60,865 bases of DNA from a virus: IMG/VR virus record IMGVR_UViG_3300025093_001645, positions 1-60,865 of that record; one strand, 5' to 3'. The position numbers and the translations under genes were made by a program. This document shows, one piece after another, positions 14,105 through 23,237 of the stretch (its first letter is position 1; each line of letters begins with the position of its first letter). The notes under the pieces were generated by a model. It had not been told where the DNA came from. It made no database searches and saw only the letters and a program-made list of their open reading frames with translations.

Positions 14105-14330
14105 TTTAAACATAAGTGCTCTGAGAGAATACATTATGCTAATCGTGGCAATTATCACTGCAATTGCTGGTATTATTTTTTGGGTTCAAAATGTTGACAA
14201 AGACAAAATTGAAAGACTGGAAAATGATATCGAACTAATACAAGCTGATATCAACAAGATTAAAGATAATAACACGGAAATTTTGAGAGTAATTGGTCGT
14301 CTAGAAGGTAAGTTGGATAATCTAAAATGA
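14088..14330 (+). CDS. 80-residue membrane-anchored coiled-coil protein
   Basis: One transmembrane helix (residues ~15-33, YIMLIVAIITAIAGIIFWVQ) is followed by a continuous coiled coil (IERLENDIELIQADINKIKD and on). This is the topology of spanin- or XhlA-like accessory proteins, but without a diagnostic motif. ATGA overlap with the downstream nucleotidyltransferase. Confidence 0.7.
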   Translation: MSDQNNLNISALREYIMLIVAIITAIAGIIFWVQNVDKDKIERLENDIELIQADINKIKDNNTEILRVIGRLEGKLDNLK

Positions 14331-15310
14331 ATAAACTTTGGGAAGAATTTAAAAGAGAAGCAGAATTAGATTTGCAGTCGTTGGTGCCGAAAGATTCTCT
14401 TAATAGGAACTTTTGGAATAGAAAAATGCTTCTAAGAGAACCAATAAGACAAAAGCTGTTACAAATTGCACAGGACTTCTTTGAATCTTTGAACTTACCA
14501 GAAGAAGTAGAGTTAAAAGATGTTACAATCACTGGGTCAATTGCCAGTTATAACTGGTCTAAATACTCTGATATTGATCTCCACTTAATTTTAGATTTTT
14601 CTCAAGTTGATGAGAATGAAGATCTCGTAAAAGAATACTTTGGAGGAAAGATTTTCTCCTGGAATAACAAACACAATATTCGTATGAACGATCATGAAGT
14701 TGAAATCTATGTTCAAAATGAAAGTGAGCCGCATATGGCTGCCGGTGTATACTCAGTTTTAAACAACGATTGGGTCGAGGCGCCCATTAAAGCAGAATAT
14801 GATATTGATTTAGAAACAACAAAGAAAAAAGCCGATCAGTTAATTGATCAAATTGAAAGAGTTTACGATATTTTTGAGTCTAGAGAATATCCGAAGGCTA
14901 TGACCGCTGGAAAAAGACTTAAGGAAAAAATTAAAGAAATGCGAAGGGCCGGCTTGGCAGATGAGGGAGTATACTCACCAGAAAATATGGCTTTTAAGCT
15001 GCTAAGAAGAAGTGGTCATATAGAATTATTACATAAAATTATAGCCAGATCATATGATAGAATTATGTCATTACACAAAGACATTAGAGGTTCTTTAAAA
15101 ATTATGATTAATAATCTAGAGGATGAAGTCAACGAAAGTTACGATTCCGTAGTAGAAGAAGCAAAATTTCAGCGCCGTGTAAAGCAAAGACATTACCTTA
15201 AAAAGAAATGGCTTATCGGACAAGGGAAACAAAAAAATACAACACCTTATAAAATAAAACCTAATTATAAAAGATCCAAATCTGCTCCCGCGGGGTTTGG
15301 AGGAAGTTAA
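14327..15310 (+). CDS. Pol-beta superfamily nucleotidyltransferase
   Basis: The motif G70-S71 followed by D82-x-D84 (TGSIASYNWSKYSDIDLHLI) is the defining G-S-x(9-12)-D-x-D of the Pol-beta nucleotidyltransferase fold; the Glu in HEVEIYV is the likely third metal ligand. Such enzymes transfer NMPs or AMP to RNA, proteins or small molecules. The second half is helical and basic, ending in a Lys/Arg-rich tail suited to nucleic-acid binding. The opening MNKLWEEFKREAELD loosely resembles the tags. First enzyme of the NTase, peptidase, ligase/NMNAT operon. Confidence 0.8.
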   Translation: MNKLWEEFKREAELDLQSLVPKDSLNRNFWNRKMLLREPIRQKLLQIAQDFFESLNLPEEVELKDVTITGSIASYNWSKYSDIDLHLILDFSQVDENEDLVKEYFGGKIFSWNNKHNIRMNDHEVEIYVQNESEPHMAAGVYSVLNNDWVEAPIKAEYDIDLETTKKKADQLIDQIERVYDIFESREYPKAMTAGKRLKEKIKEMRRAGLADEGVYSPENMAFKLLRRSGHIELLHKIIARSYDRIMSLHKDIRGSLKIMINNLEDEVNESYDSVVEEAKFQRRVKQRHYLKKKWLIGQGKQKNTTPYKIKPNYKRSKSAPAGFGGS

Positions 15311-15314
15311 ATTA

Positions 15315-18300
15315 ATGAACGAAAAAAAGAATATCAACGAAGCAGATATAGCGGCTGTTGCACGAATAAGAAAATTAATTGATCAACAATCAGATATTGA
15401 AGATAAAATAGAATTATTTGCTGCCGAAGCTCAAAACTTAAATGACCCTCAAGAGCTTTTTACTAATTTTGACAAAATTATCAAAGATTTGAAAAGAAGA
15501 TTGGCGCGCCTAAATGCAATATTTCCTACTTTAAATCCAGTATTAGATATTGTTGGTAGAACTAATCGTCTAGGTATTGATGATGCTGGCGATATCGATG
15601 ACGCGGAATCTGAAATCGATAGATTAACCATAGACGAAGAAGCTTCCTCAGAAGCAGACAGGCGACGACAAGAGCGCGCACGGAGACGAGTTAGAGGTAG
15701 GACAAGAAGTATTTTAAAAACTATTAGTTTTGAAGATTACATCAAAAATATGGGGAAGGTTGATTATGCGGAACTAGCACGTGAAGTTGAAAAAAGTTTA
15801 TTAGAAGGATTTACTGGACTAGCTAGAAGAAGAATTGACCCAGTAGTTTTTTTCGAGCGAAATCCTTCTGTTGTGAGTGATGTGAGAGGTATTTATCAAA
15901 TTTTATCTTTAGCTAACGCAATTGGAATAGCAGTAGAAGATTTCAGAGTAAAATTAAGAAGTGCTTATGCAGATGAAGGGGACGCAGATGCCTTCATTAA
16001 TAGAATATTAACAACTGATAATCAATTGCTTACTGACTTTCGAAAAGAATTTGCAGAAATCGATTTTCCGGAATTAGTTAAAAAGCAAAAAAGAAATTTT
16101 AATGATAGATTTTTAGTAAAATTACAAGGTTTATCCGATGTTGCCGCCGGCGGTAAACAAGCAGCCGATCGGCAGAGAAGAGGAGAATTAGAGGCTATAG
16201 CACAGGCCTCCCGCAAAAAGAAGCTTAGAGAAGCACTCCTAAAAGAGGATGAGGATCTTGAAGCTGCTATGAGAGAGTTGCAATCTAATCCCGCAACTGC
16301 TACAGAGCAAGAAATATCACAAATGATGCGAGGAGAAATTCCTCGTGCAGCAACAACAAGTGAGTTATCAGATTTAAGAGGTATCATTAATAGTTTGATA
16401 ACTTCATATGGCTCTTTAAAAAATTGGAGAGAAGAACAAAGTAATAATTTTAAAAATCGGTTTATAGATCTAGCTAAAAGCGATGTACAAAGAGCAACCT
16501 CACAATTAGAACAAGTATTAAATATTCTTCTAGAGCAGATGACAGATATACTAGATGATACTTTACAAAATTGGAGTGATAAATTAATTAAATTTAGAAG
16601 TGATAAAGTTATTCCTGCAATAATCAAAGCTCGTAATGAAAATGATGAAGCTATGTTAAATAAAACAAAAGCTTATAATAGAGAGTTAAGTAAAGTATTA
16701 ATAGATCTTAGTGATATTCGTAAGAAGTTTATTAGTAAACATAAAAAGATTATATCAGAAAAACCTGAACTTTACAAGATCTTTTTGCAAACTGCAGAAT
16801 CTAAGCTCGATATAACAGTTAAACAAAGGGTTAACGAATTTTTAGAAAATTTTGCAAAAATTAAATCCGGTGAAGAGCCGACAGATCCGACGCCTAGTGA
16901 AACAGAATCTAGTGATTCTCTTAAAGATATGCCGGCCGATAAAATTTATGTCGCTTTAAATCAGTTAGCGAATAAAGGTATATCAGCTGATATCTTAATC
17001 AATCAATTTGAAGACGCTATAGCTAAAATGTATGAAGATGCGGGCCCATTAAAAGATAAATTCAAAGAAGAAGATGAACCGATCATACTAAAAATTAAAA
17101 ATGAACTGGCTAAGATTCTGGATGGTGACTTTAGTAACTTGATCAATGAAAACAAAATATTACTACATCCTGTTACCTATAATTTAATATTGCGCACATA
17201 TAATAATTTAATTCAAGAAGCATTAATGGGGAGCATGCCAGAAAGATATATTAATGCAATATACCAATGGCTATTACTTAAAGATAAGTATACACCAGAG
17301 AAGCTCAACAAATTTGTTTCTTATATTGAAAACTCAGAAAAAGCAGAAGCTAAAAAAATATTAATAGCAATGATTAAACAAATTAAAGAATTAAGAAAAA
17401 TCGATCAACAACCTACAAAATCAGAGTTTAAACTTTCTGATCAATGGCAAGAAGTACCAGAAGATGCAATAATGCCACCTGGTGTAGAATATAGAATGGA
17501 TTTAGCAGGTGAAAAAACATATGCAAGATTAATAAAAGAAAATTGCAATATACAAAATAATTCTAATGTTGATGTTAGTCAACTAGAAAATATGATATCA
17601 CATTTTTATCCTTATGTCAAAGAAAAATTAAAATTTGATAAAGACGCTACTGTGCGTCTAATAACTGACCCTGAAAATGCTAAAAATGCATGGGGCAAGA
17701 CTGCACAATATAATCCTAATACAATGGAAATTACAATTTTTGTAGATGGTAGACACCCTAAAGATATGCTCAGATCAATCTCTCACGAGCTAGTTCATCA
17801 CGCACAAAATTGTAGAGGCGAGTTTGATAAAACACAGGCATTAGAGCAAGGATATGCTCAAAAAGATCCACATATGAGACGAATGGAAGGAGAAGCCTAT
17901 TTACTAGGAAATGGTTTTTTAGTAAGAGACTTTGAAGATTACATAAAATCTCAGAGAAACCAAAATTTAACGGAGAATAAAAAAATGAAAGGTTTAACAA
18001 ATGAACAGCTTCAAGCTGTTTTAGAAAATACTATTAAAAGAGTGATGGAAGAGAGTATTGTCGAAGAAGAAGTTGTTGAGGAAACAGAAGAAACTTTAGA
18101 AGAAGAAGTCGTTGAAGAGTCACAAGAAGATTATGAGCGTTATACGCAACAAGACAGTGACTTTGCTACTGGTAATCCAGAACAACGAAGACAAAAGGCT
18201 GCTGCTGCTAAAGCAAAAAAAGAAAAAGTCGTTGCAGAAAAGAAAAAAGGAAAGAATATGGTTGATTGTGATGGTAAGATGGTACCAGACTACGCCTGTG

Positions 18301-18392
18301 ATGGAAAAGGCAAAGATGATCTTAGGGAAACTTTTACTTCCAAAAAAGATCAGTTGCTTTTTGAAAGACTTACCAACAAATGGGCTAAATAA
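15315..18392 (+). CDS. 1025-residue HExxH protein with internal and terminal tags
   Basis: Start at ATG 15315 behind GGAGGAAG. Residues 1-~790 are mostly helical and charged, without known domain. Around residue 822 SHELVHHAQN supplies a zinc motif, and E in MEGEAYLLGN ~38 residues later the third ligand (E-x-x-A-Y type, as in the 149-residue peptidase). After it comes MKGLTNEQLQAVLENTIKRV, an internal copy of the I-T-x-x-x-L tag, then an acidic linker, a Lys/Ala-rich segment and a CDGKMVPDYACDGKGKDD element. The C-terminus LLFERLTNKWAK resembles the other tag type. I infer a head-packaged, perhaps processed, multi-domain protein. Confidence 0.75.
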   Translation: MNEKKNINEADIAAVARIRKLIDQQSDIEDKIELFAAEAQNLNDPQELFTNFDKIIKDLKRRLARLNAIFPTLNPVLDIVGRTNRLGIDDAGDIDDAESEIDRLTIDEEASSEADRRRQERARRRVRGRTRSILKTISFEDYIKNMGKVDYAELAREVEKSLLEGFTGLARRRIDPVVFFERNPSVVSDVRGIYQILSLANAIGIAVEDFRVKLRSAYADEGDADAFINRILTTDNQLLTDFRKEFAEIDFPELVKKQKRNFNDRFLVKLQGLSDVAAGGKQAADRQRRGELEAIAQASRKKKLREALLKEDEDLEAAMRELQSNPATATEQEISQMMRGEIPRAATTSELSDLRGIINSLITSYGSLKNWREEQSNNFKNRFIDLAKSDVQRATSQLEQVLNILLEQMTDILDDTLQNWSDKLIKFRSDKVIPAIIKARNENDEAMLNKTKAYNRELSKVLIDLSDIRKKFISKHKKIISEKPELYKIFLQTAESKLDITVKQRVNEFLENFAKIKSGEEPTDPTPSETESSDSLKDMPADKIYVALNQLANKGISADILINQFEDAIAKMYEDAGPLKDKFKEEDEPIILKIKNELAKILDGDFSNLINENKILLHPVTYNLILRTYNNLIQEALMGSMPERYINAIYQWLLLKDKYTPEKLNKFVSYIENSEKAEAKKILIAMIKQIKELRKIDQQPTKSEFKLSDQWQEVPEDAIMPPGVEYRMDLAGEKTYARLIKENCNIQNNSNVDVSQLENMISHFYPYVKEKLKFDKDATVRLITDPENAKNAWGKTAQYNPNTMEITIFVDGRHPKDMLRSISHELVHHAQNCRGEFDKTQALEQGYAQKDPHMRRMEGEAYLLGNGFLVRDFEDYIKSQRNQNLTENKKMKGLTNEQLQAVLENTIKRVMEESIVEEEVVEETEETLEEEVVEESQEDYERYTQQDSDFATGNPEQRRQKAAAAKAKKEKVVAEKKKGKNMVDCDGKMVPDYACDGKGKDDLRETFTSKKDQLLFERLTNKWAK

Positions 18393-18404
18393 GAGGTTAT
18401 AATT

Positions 18405-21400
18405 ATGGGTGGCGTTGCTGGACATATGTCTCATCTTTATGATAATCCAAATCTAAAATTTTCTACGATGATGGATATCTTTAAAGCTGCAGCTAATGGT
18501 GAACTTGAAGGAACAGAAAAAACTGACGGACAAAATTTGTTTGTTGGTTATAATGTTGCTGAAGGTAAAGCTAAGGCTGCTCGTAATAAAACAAATGTTA
18601 GACAAGGCGGCTTAGATGCTGCTGGTTTAGCACAAAAATTTGCTGGTCGTGGAACTGTTGAGCAAGCATTTAATGAAGCTTTTGAAACTTTTGAATTAGC
18701 AGCTCAATCATTACCAAGAAAAACTCAAAGACAAATATTTGGTGATGGTGTTAATAATATTATTTTTTACAATGCTGAAATTCAGGACCCAAGAAATGCA
18801 AACGTCATTAACTATGATAATAAACTTCTTAATATTCATAGAGTTGGTCATTTTGCCGTTGATTTAAGAACTGGTGAGATTTTAGATATTGATGTTGGTC
18901 CCTCGGCAGTTAAATTAGAAAATTCTTTAGATCAAATGCAAACAGCAATTGCAAACCAAGAATTTAAAGTTCAAATAAATGCAATGAGGCGTCTTGATGC
19001 TTTAACAGATGATAGACATTTAAATTATGCGCTAGATCGTTTAAATCGTATTTTAGATGACACTGGAATATCAGATAATCAAACAGTTGGAGAGTACGTT
19101 GTAGCTCGTATATTACCAGCTGTTAGAGATAAAATTAATTTACCAGAAGAAAAAGAAAATATGCTTGTCAAAAAAATATTAGGATTAAAAGGTATTAAAA
19201 TTCTTAATATTAAAAAAGATCTTGATATAGCGCAAAAAGAAATAATAGATATGTTAGTTTCGAACTCTAAATCAATTCTTCAAAATGCAATTCAGCCTCT
19301 AGAAGATATTGTTCATGATTTTTCTGTTGAAATGATCCGAGATCTTAAAAGTGCATTTATTTTAGATCAAGATCCCGAAGTTCAAAGATTAAGAAAAGAA
19401 ACAGATCAAGCAATTAAAGGTATTGAAGCTTCAGGAAACGAAGAAGCAATGGAAATTCTCCGTAAACAAATGCAAAAATTAAAAACCATTGAAAACGTTT
19501 CTACTGCAGCCGAAGGATTTGTTTTTGATTATGATGGATATACCTATAAATTTACAGGTAACTTTGCTCCAATGAACCAGCTTCTTGGATTGTTTAAGTA
19601 TGGACGCGGCAAAATTCCAGCAATGCAAATGTTGTCAGAAGCCGAGGGCGATGCGATTGAAAATGTTGTTGCTATCTATCCTGGTAGATTTCAGCCAATG
19701 GGAAGGCACCACGCAGAAGCTTTTAGGTGGCTTCAAAGTCAATTTGGTGAAGAGAACGTTTACATTGCAACCTCAAATAAAGTTGCTCCTCCAAAATCTC
19801 CATTAAATTTTGAAGAGAAAAAACAGGCAATGCTAGCTCAAGGAGTTCCAGAAAGCCAGATTGTACAAGTTAAGAATCCATACAAAGCAGAAGAAATTCT
19901 AGGCAGTTATAATCCAGAGACGACAGCTGTCGTTTTTATGGTTGGTCAAAAGGATATGAAAGAGGATCCTAGATTTAGAGTTGGAGAAAAGAAAAGTGGT
20001 GGACCCACTTATTTCCAAGAGTTTGAATCAAATATAAAAAATCTTAGACCTTTTGGCGAGCACGGATATTTGGTTGTTGCTCCTCACGTATCATTGGATA
20101 TCGCTGGATATGGTGAAATGTGCGGCACAACCTGTAGAGCAGCTCTTGCCGATGGTGATCGTCAATTGTTTGCAAATGTTATGGGCTTCTTCGATGAAGA
20201 TTTATTTAATCTCTTTAAACAAAAGTTTGAATCTGGTAAACTTAACGAGGAGGTAGAGAGAATGCCTCTCGGTATCTTTCTTCGGTTAATTGAAGAAGTA
20301 ATGCTTGATGAGAAAAAAACTAAAAAGCAAAAAAAACAAGCTAAAATATCTAAAAAAATTAAATTTCTAAAAGATAAAGAAGGCTTAACACAGAAACAAG
20401 CTGTTGGAAAAGCACTTGGAATGCTGGGCGAAGAAGAAGGCGAATTAGAAGAAGATTATACTAAAGATTTGGCAATATCAGATTCTGCTGGCCCAGGAAC
20501 AACATTTAAAGATGCATTCGAAGAGGCTAAAGAAGAAACAGAAGAGTTAGAAGAGATCTCTGCCGCAGGAGGCGCCTCACCTTCGGTTCAAGGACCTTCT
20601 GGGCCGGCCCATAGAAAAAGAGAAAATGAGACACTAATTAGAGAAGGGATGGAACTGATGAACAGACACGAAATATATGAAGAAATTCGCTTGCGTAAGA
20701 TTATTCGCGAGGGAATCAAGAAAATCAATCAAAAGATTGAAAATGAAAAAAAGCAAAAAGTTTTAGAAGAACAGCGTTTAAGAAAGATTATTCGTCGCTT
20801 AATAATTAATGAGGGAACAACAACTGGAGACACAGATCCTGCCCCTCATAGATCAACCGGGATTAATTTTCTTGAGAAACTTCTAAAAAATATTGTTCCA
20901 ACTCTAGAAGATGATTATAAGACACTTACTTCCGATGAAGATCAAAGAGAGTCTTTTAGAAATCATATTTTAAGAGCCATTGAGGATACAATTGAGCCCC
21001 TTAAAGTTACTTCCCAAGCTGGAATGACAGTTGCTCTAGCGGAAGAAGAATTAGAAGAACAAGATCTAGCCGTAAGAGTAGAAGATGATCCAGATTTTAT
21101 TGATATTCGCTCTGATAAAGAAATTGCAGATGAAGAGGCTGAACTATTAGACGAACCAAAAAGTCTTGAAGATGAAAAGGAAGAATTTGCAATTGAAGGA
21201 GAAAATGAAGTTGGAAGAAATGCGGCTTTTGACACATTTAAAAAGATCTCAAAACAAATTGTTTCCAAATATGATGAATTAAGCGGATCTCCAGAAGACC
21301 AAGATTTGTTTTATGATTATCTCTTGACAAATACTAAATTGTATTTTGACAAATTTGAAAATGATATGACACCGGTTGAAGAGCCGGCTAGTCCAGATTA

Positions 21401-21491
21401 TGATCCCACACAGATGGATAGGGAAGCAGAGAGTGCAGAAGTTGCGCCCGAGACAGTTAATCAAGAAAAAGAACTTGGTCTAGAACTCTAG
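18405..21491 (+). CDS. ligase-like and NMNAT-like fusion protein
   Basis: 1028 residues. Residues 1-~415 carry a covalent nucleotidyltransferase (DNA/RNA ligase) core: motif I K39-T-D-G42, a motif III-like YNAEIQD, motif IV EGFVF (~368) and motif V YKFTG (~379). Residues ~420-610 match nucleotidylyltransferases of the NMNAT type, with YPGRFQPMGRHHAEAF; the usual H-x-G-H is G-R-H-H here. YIATSN and VGQKDMKEDPRF follow in family order. The last 400 residues are acidic, with repeated R-L-R-K-I-I-R helices and an L-I-I-N-E-G junction like the tags. Ligation plus NAD-type chemistry is the literal reading; the true substrates are unknown. Confidence 0.8.
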   Translation: MGGVAGHMSHLYDNPNLKFSTMMDIFKAAANGELEGTEKTDGQNLFVGYNVAEGKAKAARNKTNVRQGGLDAAGLAQKFAGRGTVEQAFNEAFETFELAAQSLPRKTQRQIFGDGVNNIIFYNAEIQDPRNANVINYDNKLLNIHRVGHFAVDLRTGEILDIDVGPSAVKLENSLDQMQTAIANQEFKVQINAMRRLDALTDDRHLNYALDRLNRILDDTGISDNQTVGEYVVARILPAVRDKINLPEEKENMLVKKILGLKGIKILNIKKDLDIAQKEIIDMLVSNSKSILQNAIQPLEDIVHDFSVEMIRDLKSAFILDQDPEVQRLRKETDQAIKGIEASGNEEAMEILRKQMQKLKTIENVSTAAEGFVFDYDGYTYKFTGNFAPMNQLLGLFKYGRGKIPAMQMLSEAEGDAIENVVAIYPGRFQPMGRHHAEAFRWLQSQFGEENVYIATSNKVAPPKSPLNFEEKKQAMLAQGVPESQIVQVKNPYKAEEILGSYNPETTAVVFMVGQKDMKEDPRFRVGEKKSGGPTYFQEFESNIKNLRPFGEHGYLVVAPHVSLDIAGYGEMCGTTCRAALADGDRQLFANVMGFFDEDLFNLFKQKFESGKLNEEVERMPLGIFLRLIEEVMLDEKKTKKQKKQAKISKKIKFLKDKEGLTQKQAVGKALGMLGEEEGELEEDYTKDLAISDSAGPGTTFKDAFEEAKEETEELEEISAAGGASPSVQGPSGPAHRKRENETLIREGMELMNRHEIYEEIRLRKIIREGIKKINQKIENEKKQKVLEEQRLRKIIRRLIINEGTTTGDTDPAPHRSTGINFLEKLLKNIVPTLEDDYKTLTSDEDQRESFRNHILRAIEDTIEPLKVTSQAGMTVALAEEELEEQDLAVRVEDDPDFIDIRSDKEIADEEAELLDEPKSLEDEKEEFAIEGENEVGRNAAFDTFKKISKQIVSKYDELSGSPEDQDLFYDYLLTNTKLYFDKFENDMTPVEEPASPDYDPTQMDREAESAEVAPETVNQEKELGLEL

Positions 21492-21529
21492 ACTATTTAA
21501 TATAAACCCCTTCTAGGAGAAAAATTAAA

Positions 21530-22318
21530 ATGAATAATATGAAGTTAATTATGGAGCGCTTTGATCGCTACGAAAAAGAAGTTTTGTTTGAGCAAAAGAT
21601 CAACGAGATCCAAGAAACAAATGAATTTAAGTTATTTGCTGAAGGGAAATTAGACAAAGAAGAGTTTAAATCTTTTCTTATCGAGGCATATGGCGAAGAA
21701 TTGGCCGAAGGTTTTTTGACGGACCTAGGCGGGAAGCTTAGAAAGCTTGGACTTAGCGCTGCAACAATTGCTACATTACTTGCTGGCGCGCCAGCAGATG
21801 TAAAGGCAGCCCCCTCAAGCCCCACAACACAAGTGGTAGCATCTGACGATCAAAGAATGCAAGACGTAGCTCAGTTTGTCTCAAACGCCCAAGACATCCG
21901 AGCGCTAGAATTATCACAATCAGGCGCCGGCGCAACAAAAGAAGATAAAAAAGCTCTAGAAGCTGCCGAAACAAAAATGAAAGATTTTCTTGTGGATCAA
22001 GGCGTCGGTGATAAAGGTCAGCAAAAATTAATGCAATTGTCAAAAAGTGGAGAAATAAGACTTGCAAAAGAATTATTTAAACAAATCTTAGAAAGAAAAG
22101 TAACCCCACCAGAAAGAAAAGGCGGAGAAGAGCAATCTAGAGCAAACTATAGAAACCAGATACTTGCTACTGCCGGCGGAGATAGTGGATTTGATGCTGA
22201 ATTAATTGACTTAGCTTTAGAGCAAAATCAAATTACTGATGATCAAGCAGAAAGCCTAAGACCTTTGGCAGGCAAAGCTAACCAAGGTGATGCAGTAGGA
22301 AATATTTTAAATCGTTAA
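21530..22318 (+). CDS. 262-residue tag-related protein with hydrophobic segment
   Basis: ATG behind AGGAGAAA. The N-terminus MNNMKLIMERFDRYEKEVLF loosely resembles the MKLIFENWR tag. Residues ~65-95 contain FLTDLGGKLRKLGLSAATIA followed by a Leu/Ala stretch, a possible membrane or amphipathic segment. The rest is helical and charged. It closes the tagged-protein operon. Family not recognised. Confidence 0.65.
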   Translation: MNNMKLIMERFDRYEKEVLFEQKINEIQETNEFKLFAEGKLDKEEFKSFLIEAYGEELAEGFLTDLGGKLRKLGLSAATIATLLAGAPADVKAAPSSPTTQVVASDDQRMQDVAQFVSNAQDIRALELSQSGAGATKEDKKALEAAETKMKDFLVDQGVGDKGQQKLMQLSKSGEIRLAKELFKQILERKVTPPERKGGEEQSRANYRNQILATAGGDSGFDAELIDLALEQNQITDDQAESLRPLAGKANQGDAVGNILNR

Positions 22319-22323
22319 TTTAA

Positions 22324-22683
22324 ATGTGGAAATTTAAAAGAAAAAAATATTCCAAACCCGGACAAGACTATTATTCTATCTCAAGCAAACTAAAGTCTGA
22401 AGCTAAAATTACAACTGACTTTGAAATTATGCTTTCTTCTTTGACCCTTGAAGAGATTATTGCGCTTCGTTTAGAATTAGCAGCAAATGCTGTAAACGGT
22501 AAACTCTATGGTCTAAACCTCTGGAAAGAACTGCCAACAATCGTAAAAGATGCTGTTTTGAAATATGCTCATAGCGCATGCAGAACAAAAAATGAAGCTG
22601 CAGCAATGTTGGGAATCAATAAAAATGAGTTGAGAAAACTTTTAAAACAGTTTGAAACAGAAAATTGGTTTATTAAAGATTAA
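22324..22683 (+). CDS. 119-residue protein with Fis-type helix-turn-helix end
   Basis: Basic N-terminus, then a helical middle. The C-terminus T-K-N-E-A-A-A-M-L-G-I-N-K-N-E-L-R-K-L-L has the spacing of a helix-turn-helix of Fis/NtrC type (A-A-x-x-L-G-I-x-x-x-x-L). I recognise comparable short proteins from T4-like marine phages without assigned function. DNA binding is a reasonable inference. Confidence 0.7.
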   Translation: MWKFKRKKYSKPGQDYYSISSKLKSEAKITTDFEIMLSSLTLEEIIALRLELAANAVNGKLYGLNLWKELPTIVKDAVLKYAHSACRTKNEAAAMLGINKNELRKLLKQFETENWFIKD

Positions 22684-22694
22684 CATTGTATAAT
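22665..22694 (+). promoter_or_regulatory. possible sigma70-like promoter of the small-gene run
   Basis: TTGGTT (22665-22670) and TATAAT (22689-22694) are 18 bases apart, upstream of the small genes starting at 22734. The -35 is weak. Confidence 0.4.
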
Positions 22695-22733
22695 TTGTGT
22701 GTTATATTGGCTTTGTATTAAAGGAGGTCAATT

Positions 22734-22913
22734 ATGACTAATGCAGAACTTAATAAAACCGTTACAGCACAAAGAGAAACTATTGCTCACTTAACAAATA
22801 GAGTAAGCCAGCTTGTTGATGAGTTGGCTATCTTAAGAAGAGAAGTAGGTAATTTTAAGACTCAAGTGGCCAACGATATGAATCGCGTTGTAAAGACATT
22901 GCAGAGCAAGTAA
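22734..22913 (+). CDS. 59-residue coiled-coil protein
   Basis: ATG behind AAAGGAGGT, the strongest ribosome site seen in the window. The product (MTNAELNKTVTAQRETIAHL and on) is a continuous helix with heptad Leu/Val spacing. Too short for many gene callers but well supported by its ribosome site and position at the head of a run of seven small genes. Function unknown. Confidence 0.75.
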   Translation: MTNAELNKTVTAQRETIAHLTNRVSQLVDELAILRREVGNFKTQVANDMNRVVKTLQSK

Positions 22914-22922
22914 GGTTTGGAT

Positions 22923-23237
22923 ATGTCTGAAGAATTAGAAGCGACAGAAGTAAAGCCAGCAAAATTAAACAAGCCGTGGAAAAAAGATTCATACCATCAA
23001 ACGTTTGAGTCGGCGGATGCAATTCGCAATAAACTACTGCGCATCTGGAAAGATGATGATAACCACAAAGGAATGCAAGTAAAAGTACATTATTTACCGT
23101 CTAGAGATCAATTCGTGGTTAAGACAAGATTGCATCCTGATTTTGAACCGGTCAAGGAAAAGAAAAATGTCAAACGTAGCAAAAAAAATAAAAGAAATAA
23201 TGGCGACGGAAAATTTGACACTCAAAGAAGTGATTAA
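22923..23237 (+). CDS. 104-residue basic hypothetical protein
   Basis: ATG 22923 has AAGG seven bases upstream; an in-frame TTG two codons earlier is unlikely. A compact centre (SYHQTFESADAIRNKLLRIW to VVKTRLHPDF) is followed by a Lys/Arg-rich tail. The tail overlaps the next gene by 71 bases in another frame. No family recognised. Confidence 0.65.
   Translation: MSEELEATEVKPAKLNKPWKKDSYHQTFESADAIRNKLLRIWKDDDNHKGMQVKVHYLPSRDQFVVKTRLHPDFEPVKEKKNVKRSKKNKRNNGDGKFDTQRSD

Noticed and set aside
16022-16627. 201-residue minus-strand frame
   Set aside because: Opposite the 1025-residue gene; Ser/Leu/Cys-rich translation typical of antisense shadows.
18112-18434. Two frames at the end of the 1025-residue gene
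   Set aside because: Lys-rich and Phe/Ser-rich translations are frame shadows of a Lys/Glu-rich coding segment.
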